A DNA stretch of 64,000 bases. Origin: Asparagopsis taxiformis (lineage: Eukaryota > Rhodophyta > Florideophyceae > Bonnemaisoniales > Bonnemaisoniaceae). Location of the stretch: NCBI GenBank assembly GCA_030407315.1, contig JALQPE010002363.1:59908-123907 (forward strand), given 5' to 3'. The stretch's first letter is position 1. The number at the start of each line of letters is the position of its first letter. Positions 44,939 through 56,800 of the stretch are shown here, in pieces. The notes under the pieces are model-generated. The model was not told the DNA's origin, made no database searches, and was given only the letters and a program-made list of their open reading frames with translations. The position numbers and the translations under genes are program-made.

Positions 44939-45490
44939 ACGTCTGTGTTCTCGGAAATGGACGCGGACGTCCACAACCTCTAGTACACCTAGTATTACTA
45001 GGCGGACGTCCATGTTCTCCAGTATTTTTGGATGTCCGCCTAGAACCGGACGTCCATGCGGTCTAGTACGTCTAGTATTACTAGGGCGACATTCATTGTT
45101 TCTAGTACCACGGATGTCCCCCTCGGGATGGACTTCCGCCATGTCTATGTCCACCTAGGACGGGCGCCGGTTCAGAAATTCAAAAATTTCGACCCCAGAA
45201 ATTTCTGCCGCCGTGCTCGACATGGATGTCCGCATCCATCACGGCGACCACTCTATTTTTCCTTGTCGGTCGACTCCAATTTCGTCTTTAATTTTTCATC
45301 CTCTCGCTCACACCCCCTTCCTGTTGGTGCTCACCTCCCCCGTACTGTACCTCAAACACCCCCAATACCACTCTAGCACGCATTTTCAGATACCTATCCC
45401 CGCTTCCACGGTGCACACCTCCATTCCATACCTACTTTTCTGCTCTACCGTACAGATTTCGTATAACCAGTCCTCATACTACCTCAGAAT
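44939..45490 (-). repeat. Terminal block with clustered GGACGTCC boxes, copy B
   Basis: Inverted counterpart of 5040-5591. Within 44940-45240 I count at least six GGACGTCC or GGATGTCC boxes and two CTAGTATTACTAG odd palindromes. It lies directly at the Copia junction. Confidence 0.75.
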
Positions 45491-46390
45491 AGGGCAAAAC
45501 ACCCCCTATCTCCTCGACCATGCTCTCCCCCATCACCTTTGAAACGTATTGTTCTTCAGTACCCTCTCTCCTCTACCCTCAACCCCTCTCCTTCGCCCTC
45601 TACACAAACTTCCCCTGCAGCTTACTCTTCCAAAACCTCTCACTCCCCATCCCGTACCCGACCTGCTCCACCCCTCCCTCCCTCAGCTGCTCCATGCCCC
45701 CACGCCATCCGCATCTTCGATACCGTATACACCACCACCACCGGCCCACGCTCCCGCACTGCGGGGTGGCTCCCCCGCCGTATCCCCAGAAACCTCCCCG
45801 CTCTGAAACACATATCAACCCCCCACTTCGCACCCTTCCTCCCACTCCCCTCCCTCCCCAAATACAATAACCCCCTTCTTCTCCATCACATCCCCACTCA
45901 CCACAGCCAGAACAGACGCCACCCCCTCCCCTTCTTTCTCCTCACTTTCCTAAAAACCCCTCCTCTCGGCGCCTTCAACCGCACCCTCCTACGGTCCCAC
46001 CTAAACACCTCCTCCGCCCTCACTACCCCAACACCCCGCAGCGTCTCCCCAATCCCCATAATATGCTTGTCGGCACTCCTCTCCGAATCACAATCCATTC
46101 TAAACCCGCACTCCGTACATTTCCACCTCCCCCTGTACCATCCCAAGATTCCATCCCCCCACAGAACACATCCTCATACCACAGAAGAATTTTCTTCCTC
46201 TCATACCTCATCCTTAAAACCTCCATCAGCTCCATGTAAATTTCGATGAAAATATTTTCTCTACTATGCAATCTCAAACATGTATGAGCCTATGCCTTTC
46301 CGCTTTGTCAACCCTGAATATTGGTACTCATGTATTCATAAAATAGGGCCACCCACATCCCTATCCCGTTCTGCAAGCTTTACAAACCAC
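45491..46390 (-). other. C-rich (plus strand) block of the element, copy B
   Basis: Complement of the G-rich block at 4146-5039. A Pro/His/Leu-rich frame of 236 codons is open at 45539-46249 because stops are rare in such skewed sequence. In copy A the same frame is broken into two, so I do not call it a gene. Confidence 0.6.
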
Positions 46391-46558
46391 TAGACGCATA
46401 CTCCACAACTATACAACAAACACTACTCGCTATTTCAGACGACGCGGTACACAAGTAGCGTAGTGTCAACCTTCCGTGACGCCTTCCCTGATGCGTACAA
46501 GTGGGAAACACGTCTAGACGTATATCAGAACTGAGTGCGGGAATTTTCGGCACAGGAG

Positions 46559-46663
46559 ATGCTGGGCCACCAAATTGATTTTTCGGAAATTTTAGAATTT
46601 CTGGGCTGGCCAGCAATGCAATCGAGCTGGACATCCACCGGACGTCCATTTCAGGTTGGTCGC
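46559..46663 (+). repeat. Partial palindromic unit (copy B array)
   Basis: Matches the partial unit at 3860-3945 of copy A. It keeps the AATTTTAGAATTTC stem, GCTGGCCAGC and GGACATCC/GGACGTCC boxes. Confidence 0.8.
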
Positions 46664-46901
46664 GAGAGGGTGGGGCGGGACCATGATGAAACAAGGACCA
46701 AGACCTTTCCCTGACGTGTTGAGCCTGAAATCGACCCTTCGTGAGACGCGATTTTGGCTTACAGTTGGTGCTAATAGAAGCCAGTGATAGCCCCGATCGG
46801 GGCGGCAGCCGGCTCCGGCTTACAGTTGGTGCTTACAGACGCCAGTGATAGCCCCCGATCGGGGCCGGCGGTCGGTTCCTGGGGCCGTTGTGGCCAAATT
46901 A

Positions 46902-47108
46902 GACACCCTGATTTGAATTAAAATTTGGGCTATTCTCAAAAACATGCACATGTGAACATGTTTTTGAGATGGGGGTGTGCCGTACGGCACAATCGACCGC
47001 CCAAATCGATGTTTTTTGCAATATTTTTTTGTGCCCGAAATTTTAGAATTTCTGGGCTGGCCAGCAATGCAATCGAGCTGGACATCCACCGGACGTCCAT
47101 TTCAGGTT
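46902..47108 (+). repeat. ~205-bp palindrome-rich unit, copy 2
   Basis: Full unit with the 13-nt hairpin arms, GTGCCGTACGGCAC and CCGGACGTCC. It begins 389 bp before the next unit. Confidence 0.9.
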
Positions 47109-47290
47109 GGTCGTGAGAGAGCGGGGCGGGACCATGATGGAACAAGGACCAAGACCTGTCCCTGGCGTATTGAGCCTGAAATTGACCCTTCGTCAGACGC
47201 CATTTTGGCTTACAGTTGGTGCTTACAGAAGCCAGTGATAGCCCCGATCGGGGCCGGTGGCCGGTGCCTGGGGCCGTTGTGGCCAAATTA

Positions 47291-47498
47291 GACACCCTGA
47301 TTTGAATTAAAATTTGGGCTATTCTCAAAAACATGCACATGTGAACATGTTTTTGAGATGGGGGTGTGCCGTACGGCACAATCGACCCGCCCAAATCGTT
47401 GATTTTTGCAAGATTTTTTGTGCCCGAAATTTTAGAATTTCTGGGCTGGCCAGCAGTGCATCTGAGATGGACATCCACCGGACGTCCATTTCAGGTTG
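47291..47498 (+). repeat. ~205-bp palindrome-rich unit, copy 3
   Basis: Full unit, nearly identical to copy 2. The linker before it carries the CCCCGATCGGGG block. It begins 501 bp before the next unit because an extra ~110 bp lies between them. Confidence 0.9.
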
Positions 47499-47791
47499 GT
47501 CGTGTGCTGCCTACATCCACGCATTGCAGCAACTAAGCAGGCGAGTTCACTACTCATACAAAGTGCACGGAATACGAGTAACGTGATGGGTGAGTAGTGT
47601 TTGTCGTGGAGGAGTAAGGCAGGACCATGATGGAACAGGGGAAACGATGTCACCCTAGCATAACTTAGGCTTGAAGCCTGGAATCGACCCATCGTTAGGC
47701 GCCATTTAGCCTTACAGTTAGTGCTTACAGAAGCCAGTGATGACCCCGCTCGGGGCGGCGGTCGGTGCCTGGGGCCGTTGTGGCCAAATTA

Positions 47792-47996
47792 GACACCCTG
47801 ATTTGAATTAAAATTTGGGCTATTCTCAAAAACATGCACATGTGAACATGTTTTTGAGATGGGGGTGTGCCGTACGGCACAATCGACCGCCCAAATCGAT
47901 GTTTTTTGCAATATTTTTTTGTGCCCGAAATTGTAGAATTTCTGGGCCGGCCAGGAATGCATCTGAGTTGGACATCCACCGGACGTCCATTTCAGG
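47792..47996 (+). repeat. ~205-bp palindrome-rich unit, copy 4
   Basis: Full unit adjoining the 3' tail of the ParB/dioxygenase gene. It has the same position as copy 1 in element copy A. Confidence 0.9.
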
Positions 47997-48271
47997 TGAT
48001 CGTGTATCGTGCACGTCCAGCCATTACCAGAAGCAAGTTGGCGATGAAGCACGTATAAACCCAATTGTTCTGCTATTTCTAGCATAGACCATCGAGTCTA
48101 GAGATGTGAGGGAATCGTCCTGGAATCATGCTCCAACCCACTAGGGAATGGACAATCTAGTTTGAAAGCATGGAACGGAAGTGCATTATAGTAGGTTCAT
48201 AGATTGAAAGTGATAAAGGAGATGATTATATTCTCGATAATTGTTTGCTAAAGTAGTTGTTGTTAAGATAT

Positions 48272-51200
48272 CTAGCCGTCGGAAAACTGTTCTTCCTCTT
48301 CGTCCTCACTATGATAGTGAACTAGATATCCAGGTTGTCCCGGCAGAAGAGGCACTACCGGGGCCACACTCGGTGTGTGCATTACATCCTTGCGAGGTTC
48401 TGTCGTCTTCATCCGCATCATTCGGAGCTGCCCTGTCTTCGGCCTACCATCTTTCTTGACCGGGATGGGAACAACTGTCTTGTGGCGAACATTGACAGGT
48501 GCCGGTTGACTTTGCCTTGCAGACCGGCGCGGAGCATTGGCGATGACTTCTTCTTCGAATCCCAACCGCCTGATGAAACCAAACGAAACATTGTCGGGAA
48601 TCGGATACGACGCATTCCTGAAATACGTGTGATACCTCGTTGTCGTGTGTGACACAACTCTGTCGACATGCCCTGCCCCGGCATGTTGTACATGGCCGTG
48701 ACCGATGAAGACTGAACGTGGCGGAACGATTACCTTCTTCAGCTTCATCGTCTTGGCGTACATATCTAATTCCAGCGCTTTGGAAAAGACGTACTTGTGG
48801 GACCCTGGACACACCCAGATAGGGAATGGGTCATCTCCGTTGGCAATAACAAAGTAACCCGGAAGTTGATCTTTGCGGTCGCGAGGAGGAACAGGGAAAT
48901 CATTGTGTGGGACCTGCCGAGGACACCCCTTTCCCGTTATCAAAAACCGTCCCCCAGATGCCGGCATGACAAGTTTTTCTCCCGGTAAACCGCACTCCTC
49001 CAGCCCTGTCAGCCGGACAAGGATTCCCAACCACACATCCAGCAGGGCTCGCCGCGTCACAAACTTGAACCGGTCGATATGCGTCTCATCGTTCTCGGCA
49101 TAGTCAACCAGGCAGTGGCGCGTAGACGTGAAGCGAGCCCTCCCCTCATTCCGGTTCTTCTCGTCTGTTTCATCGTCCCCCGTATTGACAATGGGACTCC
49201 ACAGCTGCCGGTTCCCAGGGTCCTTGTGCACCTGCTCCCCCTCCCACGTTCCCAAAAAGTACCGAAACAATTCCTGGTTAGGAATTTCTTCCATGAGACC
49301 CAAGTCAAATGGGAACTTGTCCGACGCATCTAGGTAGCTTACATCCGCGAAATTGTGCATCACCGTATACCCTCGCTCGTTGATTTCCGTTCGGCAATTG
49401 TGGAAGTACGCCATACCAGTGCCGGCCTCATACGAATCCTTCCAGCTTGTAGACATTCGCGCAACCTGGGCGAAGTCCAGCCTCGAGGGTAGAAACGTCG
49501 ATGTAGGCTCACACATCGCCTTGGCAGCCATCTTCCACGCTGCGAAGAACATCGGATAGACGTGATCGATTTCGAATAGCACACGAGCCCGATGTTCTTC
49601 CGGAATATGCAGCCCCTCAAACACAGGGTCCATCGCCACTTGCTTCAAATACCTCACCTCTCTGCCCTCCTCATCGATTTCCACTCTCCAATAACAACCT
49701 GAGCTCAATCGGGGGCAGACAGCCAACCCTCACCGATGCGATGACATCCGCGGGACGCTGCGCCAGATGATGCCCTTCGGCTCGGTCTTCGAAATCGTCA
49801 GGAAGAGACGGCATACGGTCGTCGAAGAGGAGGTCGTCTTCAGAAGGAGAGTCACGAACGATGTAACCGTCTTCATCGACTTCCACTCCTTCCGGAACAG
49901 TGAATGTAATTGTCACTTCGCGGACCCCCTTGCTTTCGACTTGGCCCTCGTCTGCACCCTGTTTGTCTTCCTCGTCCGAAGCGGTATGGACAGATTCTTG
50001 GTTGGAGGGAGTCGCACCAGCACGTTGGTTATCTTGGGGGACAATCTCAACGGCAGAATCGGGGGAACGGGCGGAGTCTTCGTCAACCTCATCACCGGAA
50101 GCAGTGGCTTGTTGTTGATCGGTGGGTTTATCAACAACGGCCTGCTCTTCTTCCCCGGCGGATTGTTGTACCACAACCGGCTCTTCTTCCTCGAGGCGTG
50201 TGCTCCCCGTCGAGCGAAGTCGCTGTGAACGGCGGCGGATGCCATGCGAAGCAGGCTCATGTTCGACATTCCGCTGCTTCTTGTGAGTGAGTCTCACATT
50301 GGCAGCAGAAGGGCGGCGTTTGCGTCGAGCCTTAGTCTTCTTCTTCAATGTCGGATTGAAAAACTCTTTCAAGTTCGTTTCCAAATCCTGTAAACGCGTG
50401 GTTCTCCGTCGCATTCGAACCTCACTGCTCCGGTCGTCCCCTCTATACATTGCAATGGCATTGGTGAGATGCCATTGCAACTCCTTCGGCTGCTTAACCG
50501 ACCCAATTGCCATCTCTGTGCTCAGAAATGACTTGCGCATAATACTCTTTGGGCGCCCAAACGCAGCGTACAGAGAATTTGCTATTGCAGTCACGCGACG
50601 GACGTATGTATAAAAGTCGTTCACGTCAAAGCGTCCATCCGGACGTCCGCCATGAGCAGGGTTCAAGTACTCCGAAAGACCACGCAAGACGAAGACAAAG
50701 TTTTCTTCCAGCAACTCGCGCACTATCTTGTGGTCCAGGTGCGTTATCCCAATCTCGTTGCGGCGCTCGGAATTGTTCAGCTCACGCAACACGTCGTCGA
50801 GAACAGGATGCTTCAGCGTTGCTATAGCCAAACGCGTCCACCGCCGAGCCGTGTTCGTCGAATTCATCATCCCCATGAACTGCGCCTCGAACAATGTTCG
50901 GATGACATCAGACTCACGCAAGTCGCCAGCGTTTTCCACGTTGTTTGCAACAGCAATCGTACGGATGAACTGCTGGATGGACGACAAGATTCGAACCAGG
51001 GAGCGCTCCGTCAGTTGCGTCCCAGTCGTATGGTTCGACTCTGCACTCTTGTGGATGATCTCATGAGGCTGGAGATCACTGTCGTCCTTGCGGCGAAGGT
51101 AGTACACATCCAGAGGCTGAGTAACCCAGCGCAAGCGGTTTGCCTCCTGTGGCAGCTTGGTTCTGTGCATACGGGTGAGGCGCGTGAAGTCATCCGCAAT

Positions 51201-52202
51201 GCTATGCATAGCATTGAGACGATGCAGTCCGTCGATCACGGTCACGTTCGCATTGGCATGGAATTTGCCATTCTGGAACAGACGCGTGTCGGCGGACAAA
51301 TGCGTGTTCTGCGACCTCAGCACCGTCACAGTGATACGCGAAGAGCTCACATACCCCACCGCCAACATATTGTTGCGCAGGTCCTCCACGTGGTCTTCTT
51401 TGACATCGCGAAGGGTCACGGCCGGTTCCACTAGCTGCCTCACCAACACAGTCGCTCCTTCTCCGACGTAATCCGACGTCACAAACTTGGGCACCATAAT
51501 TTGCGTCCCCTGCTGCTCACGAATGCTTTCCGCCACCTCCGGTTCGTCGTCCACCTCGGTTACGTCCTGCGTAGTAGCTTCGGTGACGTTGGAGCGAGCA
51601 GGGTGCTTCGTGCCTCCACTGGAGGCTCTGGCAGAGCGAGCAGGGCGCTTCGTGCCTCCCGAAACCGGGACGGAGCGTGCTGGATGCTTCGTACCCCCCG
51701 AACCAGTGATTTCGCCTGCTGGACCGGTACTGGGCATCCGTCCCGAGCTGGCCTGGTTCGTCGCTGCGTTGAAGTTTGACGCTGCAGCAGGGGTACGAAT
51801 GTCGCTAGAGCCATCCTCCGCAGCGGGGCGCATCATCCGAGTATCCCAAGGGTAAAACGCCGCGGCGTATGCTCCACCCATCGTCTCCGGCGGTCCCTCG
51901 GCGCCATCAAACATGTACGGGAACGGGAGGTCCTTGAACTTGTCCTTAGTCGCAATGTTGCGCACGACGATATAGTCGGCCTCGTCGGTTTCCGGCAGCT
52001 TGTGGTTGTGCAGCGTGCGCGGAAGGCCAACATCGCCACCAGCAGTGCTCACCGAAGCCGTCCCAATATGCACAGCCGCACCGTCCACGTCCGCAAACAA
52101 GTCGACATCGACGCCGCGCTTGAGTCCGCGCGACTCCGCTGACGCGCTCACTTGATCGCCGCAAACCGTTGAAAACAAACTGCTGAAATGCGTATCCGCC
52201 AT
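48272..52202 (-). pseudogene. ParB-like / 2OG-Fe(II) dioxygenase fusion, copy B (frameshifted)
   Basis: The full gene length is visible here: about 1310 codons from the ATG at 52202 (MADTHFSSLFSTVCGDQ). The first ~300 residues, absent from copy A's visible part, include three imperfect repeats of a GGTKHPARS-type motif. A ParB-like domain follows (RQLVEPAVTLRD...; VIDGLHRL). The basic and acidic linkers and the 2OG-Fe(II) domain come after it, with H-N-D, CPGSH and a distal His. Relative to copy A, two bases are missing near 49680 (gagtgg for gagtgtgg), so the frame closes after LLLESGNR and the dioxygenase half lies in another frame down to 48272. The tail EEEQFSDG is intact here. It might be a recent inactivation. 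Confidence 0.75.
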
Positions 52203-52485
52203 GGTTGTTGAGTTGGAAAGGAAAAGAGATGGTTGACGTTGACGTATTCGAGTGATGTGGATGGTATGTTTCACGTTAAGTTGAAGAATGGTCGTGAACG
52301 CCAATCGCTGGAAATAATAACACAATACAACCGAAATTTTGTTAGGTACACACCTATCGTGACCGCTGGAATGCAAGACAGGCAATCGAGATGTGAGTGT
52401 CCGTTCAGAACGGGCCCGAGTCGGGCTCTCGAAACCTGACGAGGTGGCGTGAAGCAGGCAGTGTCCTTGATGTGTAATGTGTTAA

Positions 52486-52546
52486 AATTACAGCTGTCAA
52501 GCTAGGCGGCTTTTGGGGCGGCTGCGAGCACCCCTTTATCCGGGGA
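52486..52546 (+). repeat. Left terminal inverted repeat of the methyltransferase unit
   Basis: Begins AATTACAGCTGTCAAGCTAGG and includes GCGAGCACCCC. It matches the reverse complement of 59224-59273. Confidence 0.7.
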
Positions 52547-52750
52547 ACACCCTGATTTGAGTTAAAATTTGGGCTATTCTCAAAAACATGCACATGTGAA
52601 CATGTTTTTGAGATGGGGGTGTGCCGTACGGCACAATCGACCCGCCCAAATCGTTGATTTTTGCAAGATTTTTTGTGCCCGAAATTTTAGAATTTCTGGG
52701 CTGGCCAGCAGTGCATCTGAGATGGACATCCACCGGACGTCCATTTCAGG
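52547..52750 (+). repeat. ~205-bp palindrome-rich unit, copy 5
   Basis: Full unit directly inside the left inverted repeat. It lies 500 bp before the next unit and carries the same ~110-bp extra segment as copy 3. Confidence 0.9.
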
Positions 52751-53046
52751 TTGGTCGTGTGCTGCCTACATCCACGCATTGCAGCAACTAAGCAGGCGGG
52801 TTCACTACTAATATAAAGTGCACGGAATATGAGTAACGTGATGGGTGAGTAGTGTTTCTGTTGAGGGAGTAAGGCGGGACCATGATGAAACACGGAAGAA
52901 GATTTCTCCCTAGCATAACTTAGGCTTGAAGCCTGCAATCGACCCATCTTCCGGCGCCATTTAGCCTCACAGTTAGTGCTTACAGAAGCCAGTGATGACC
53001 CCGCTCGGGGCGGCGGCCGGTTCCTGGGGCCGTTGTGGCCAAATTA

Positions 53047-53251
53047 GACACCCTGATTTGAATTAAAATTTGGGCTATTCTCAAAAACATGCACATGTGA
53101 ACATGTTTTTGAAATGGGGGTGTGCCGTACGGCACAAACGACCCGCTGAAATCGTTGATTTTTTACAATTTTTTTGTGCCCGAAATTTTAGAATTTCCGG
53201 GCTGGCCAGCAGTGCAATCGAGCTGGACATCCACCGGACGTGCATTTCAGG
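53047..53251 (+). repeat. ~205-bp palindrome-rich unit, copy 6
   Basis: Full unit, 388 bp before the next. Its GGACGTCC box is mutated to GGACGTGC, and one hairpin arm reads TTTTTGAAA. Confidence 0.9.
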
Positions 53252-53434
53252 TTGGTCGTGAGAGAGTGGGGTGGGACCATGATGGAACAAGGACCAAGAC
53301 CTGTCCCTGGCGTATTGAGCCTGAAATTGACCCTTTGTCAGACGCCATTTAGCCTTACAGTTAGTGCTTACAGAAGCCAGTGACAACCCCACTCGGGGCG
53401 GCGGTCGGTTCCTGGGGCCGTTGTGGCCAAATTA

Positions 53435-53638
53435 GACACCCTGATTTGAATTAAAATTTGGGCTATTCTCAAAAACATGCACATGTGAACATGTTTTTGA
53501 GATGGGGGTGTGCCGTACGGCACAATCGACCCGCTGAAATCGATGTTTTTTGCAATATTTTTTCTGCCCTGAATTGTAGAATTTCTGGGCTGGACAGCAA
53601 TGCAACTGAGCTGGACATCCACCGGGCGTCCATTTCAA
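53435..53638 (+). repeat. ~205-bp palindrome-rich unit, copy 7
   Basis: Full but more diverged unit. GGCCAGC is GGACAGC, and GGACGTCC is GGGCGTCC. It lies about 230 bp beyond the 3' end of the methyltransferase-SET gene. Confidence 0.85.
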
Positions 53639-53865
53639 CTTGGTCTTGTATTTTGCATCTGCACGCATAACAGCAACCAAGCAGTCAGGTTCACTGCTCG
53701 GACGAAGTGCACCTAGAGTGTGAACGATTGGTTTTTGACAGGCGAGTACTGCCGAATAGGTTTCACCCTGGACTAATGGTGGCTGGACATTCTGCATTAT
53801 ATGATATACTTCAACTCTGGAACGTAGCTTTATTTGTAGTCGAAATGAAAACATCTTTCGTGACC

Positions 53866-56800
53866 CTAATTCCATGCTCTAAACGCTGTCCCATAATGAA
53901 CGTAGAGCTCCTGCCCCGGACGGATATCGCGGATTGCACGTACTACAATGATCTTCGGATTTTCTAGGTCCTTCGCCTTGAGCTTCTTCCCCGTCGAACC
54001 GCTGCTGTAGTTCTCGACAAACTCGACGTTGGCCATCCGCCTGGTGTCTTCCGCCGGAGTGTCCTCACCTCGCAAATACCGCGGGTCGTTGATGAACTGC
54101 GCCGAACAGAACGGAGCCGGAACAATCCAAATTGGATGCTCGATGTTTTCGTCGTCCTCCGCTGTTGCATACAGCTTGATAGCATACATCAAGAATGTTT
54201 CCTTCGTTATCGCCATGTGACCCTCTCCGTACGCGAACCTCATCGACTCCTTGCTCATATCAGAGTACACAACAGTTCCGTAGTATGCACATACTTCGTC
54301 ACCAACATTAAATGTCTGTTCAGCGAAGAGCCCTCTTCCTGCATTTGGATGCTTAATCAGCGATGGTCGAACGCTCAATTTTTTCGCAACACAATCGTGT
54401 GCCCGCATCACGCGAGGGTTTTCAGTTTGCAACCAGCGGCGCAGGGAAGGTGGCCAATAATGTACCGGTTTCTCCATGTGCTCGCGCGACGCAATCGACT
54501 CTGGGCACAGCTGCCAGAGGTACTGCCGAATATATTTCGGGAACCTCTGGTACAGGGGAAGGCCAGGTGGGGGTTCGATGATCCTGCGTTCCCTCTGCGT
54601 ACGCATCGTGACAGAGGGGGACGCCAAGAACTTCTCAGCACTCTGTTTCGCTTCTGTCGTGACCCTCATGTCAGTGTTGTTTGAAAGAATTACACGTGAC
54701 ATGACTGCACACAGCTTTGGAAGCGATCGTACCACACACAATTTGTCCATGTCACTGCCGACGAAAACACGGTGCTCAGGCAAGCTCATAGCTGCTTTTC
54801 CCGTTGCGAAAGTGCCAGAGAATGGATCGACAACAATATCACCAGGCTGTGAATGCTGGCTGATCAACTCCATCATGAGAGCGACGCTCTTCTGCTCTGC
54901 ACGAACTCTGACCGTAGCACCGGTTGTGCTCCTTGTTCGCCACACCATCTCATTCGAATCGATGGCGGGCATATTGATGGTGACGTTGCACCACGCCGGG
55001 TACGTGCCGTCCATGTATCCGTGGTTCCTATAGGCCACCATCTCGCTTCCGGTCTTGAACGGAACACCTCGCTTCCAGAAGTGGATAGCGACCTCTGCCA
55101 TGTTCATGCGTTGGTACCTCTTCCGCCCCGGCATTTGATAGAGGTGCCCAGGTAGTCGGACAAACAACAGAGGTACCTCGTCAACGAAGAAAACTGAATT
55201 CCGAACGACGTCCTCCTCCTCCTCGTCCTCCTCCTCATCCGCACTTTCTTCGCCACTGTGCTGCGATGCTTCGGAGTCCGAATTCATGGACGTAACCTCT
55301 TCTTCATCCGACCCGTCATCACTGGCAGCAGTATCGGTTGGGCCTTCTGACTGCGGTCCTTTGTACGTTTCCAAGTAATGGAACCATTCGTAGAACTGCA
55401 AAACCGAGCAGAACACGATGCCGTGGCCACCGGGCGCAACAGCTCGTCAAACACTTCGATGCTAGCCTGCATATCTTCTGCAGTTAGCCTGTCGTACGAA
55501 GAGTTGGAATCGTTCCTCTTACGACGAACATTGTAGGGCGGATCAGTCAGAATGAGCTGAACGTTGCCCGTGATGGGCACGTGTTCTCGGCTCTCGTCGG
55601 CACTGACCAAATCTTCGAAAGGGACGTCGTACACCCGGCAATACTGACTCATTTTCGAAAGAAAGTCCTTTGCGAGAGCCTGCCCTTCACTTTCCTGCTC
55701 TTCTGTCGCATGGGGTGACGGTGACGGGGGAGACGGCCCTTGGGCAGTAAGACTGGTCCTCCCAGGTCCAAGTTGAAGCCTGGTTGTGTGTCTTGTCGAC
55801 GGAACCAAACCTCTCCCTCCTGTGTTGCGACGAGTGGGAGTGTCATCAACCGGCTTGGGGACCTTTTCTGCGTCCGCGGCTTGTGGTGCCGGGCGGAGGA
55901 CAGCCATAACGTCTTCGTCGAGGGTGTCAAAATACGCTGGCAGCTTGTCCGGATTTCCGCTTGAGAAGTATATTTCCAGTGCCCCCCAGCGGTCGGACTC
56001 CGGCCAGGTGTACAGGTCCGGGTTGACGATAAGAAACTGCAACCGGTCGAAGAACTTCCTCACAAGGTCCCTAAATGCACTGTGCTGCGCACTGGTTCTT
56101 GTCTCTACTTTTCCACCATATCCATCAGGATGAGATAGGGGAGCTTTGTTGTGGTAGAGATCTAGCTTCTGCTCCATCGGTGCGAATAGACCTTCATCGA
56201 GCACGTCAAACCAATGCTCACTGCTGTCGAAAATGATGTACGGCGCCATCAACTCTTCGAAGCTGGAAAACTTTGCGGCGTAGGCCACATCGGTCCAAGC
56301 ATGGTATAAAACTTGAACCACGTAACAAGCTCGATTAGTGCTTTTCCGATGGGCTGGGACGCGTGCGGCTTCGTTCCCCTCTTCGGCCGCATCTCCTATT
56401 CGGCGACGCGGCAGGTTCTTGTTGTGATTTCGGATGATAGACAACGCTTGGAAATACATCAATACCTCGAACGTTTCCGGTGGAGCAAGAACGAAGGCGC
56501 TTGGTTCCCCGCGCTGCGGCGCCTGTAGTGGCGAAGGAAGCATGTTACATCCAATAAGGAAGGTCTGCGGCACGATCCCAGAAAGGATGCAGTGCTCAAC
56601 CCATTGCCCGATACGCTCATCCTGTCTTGAAAACTCGGCAATGGGTAATGCCAGACGAACAATCTGCTTGGCTCGCTCAACGTTCATCTCTGCCATGACG
56701 ATTTCGGCAACATCCGCCTCGACTCCAGCATTCTTCGAACGACCGCTGAAGGACATGCTGAGTCGACCTTGCAGCGCCACAAATTGTTCTTCCGTGCCCT

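Larger units (their letters stand above)
44939..52485 (-). mobile_element. Copy B of the ParB/dioxygenase element
   Basis: The inverted counterpart of copy A, reading from 52485 down to 44939: gene, 3' tail, array of palindromic units, C-rich block and terminal GGACGTCC block. It interrupts the Copia RNase H at 44938/44939. Its other end is uncertain. It may stop at the inverted repeat at 52486, or resume after the methyltransferase unit at 59274. Copies A and B differ by few substitutions, so the spread was recent. Confidence 0.65.

Noticed and set aside
45539..46249. 236-codon Pro/His/Leu-rich frame
   Set aside because: It is open because stops are rare on the C-rich strand. Copy A breaks the same frame, and no domain is visible.
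46559..47996. CRISPR-like spaced repeats
   Set aside because: The units are ~205 bp with similar linkers, not short repeats with unique spacers, and the genome is eukaryotic.
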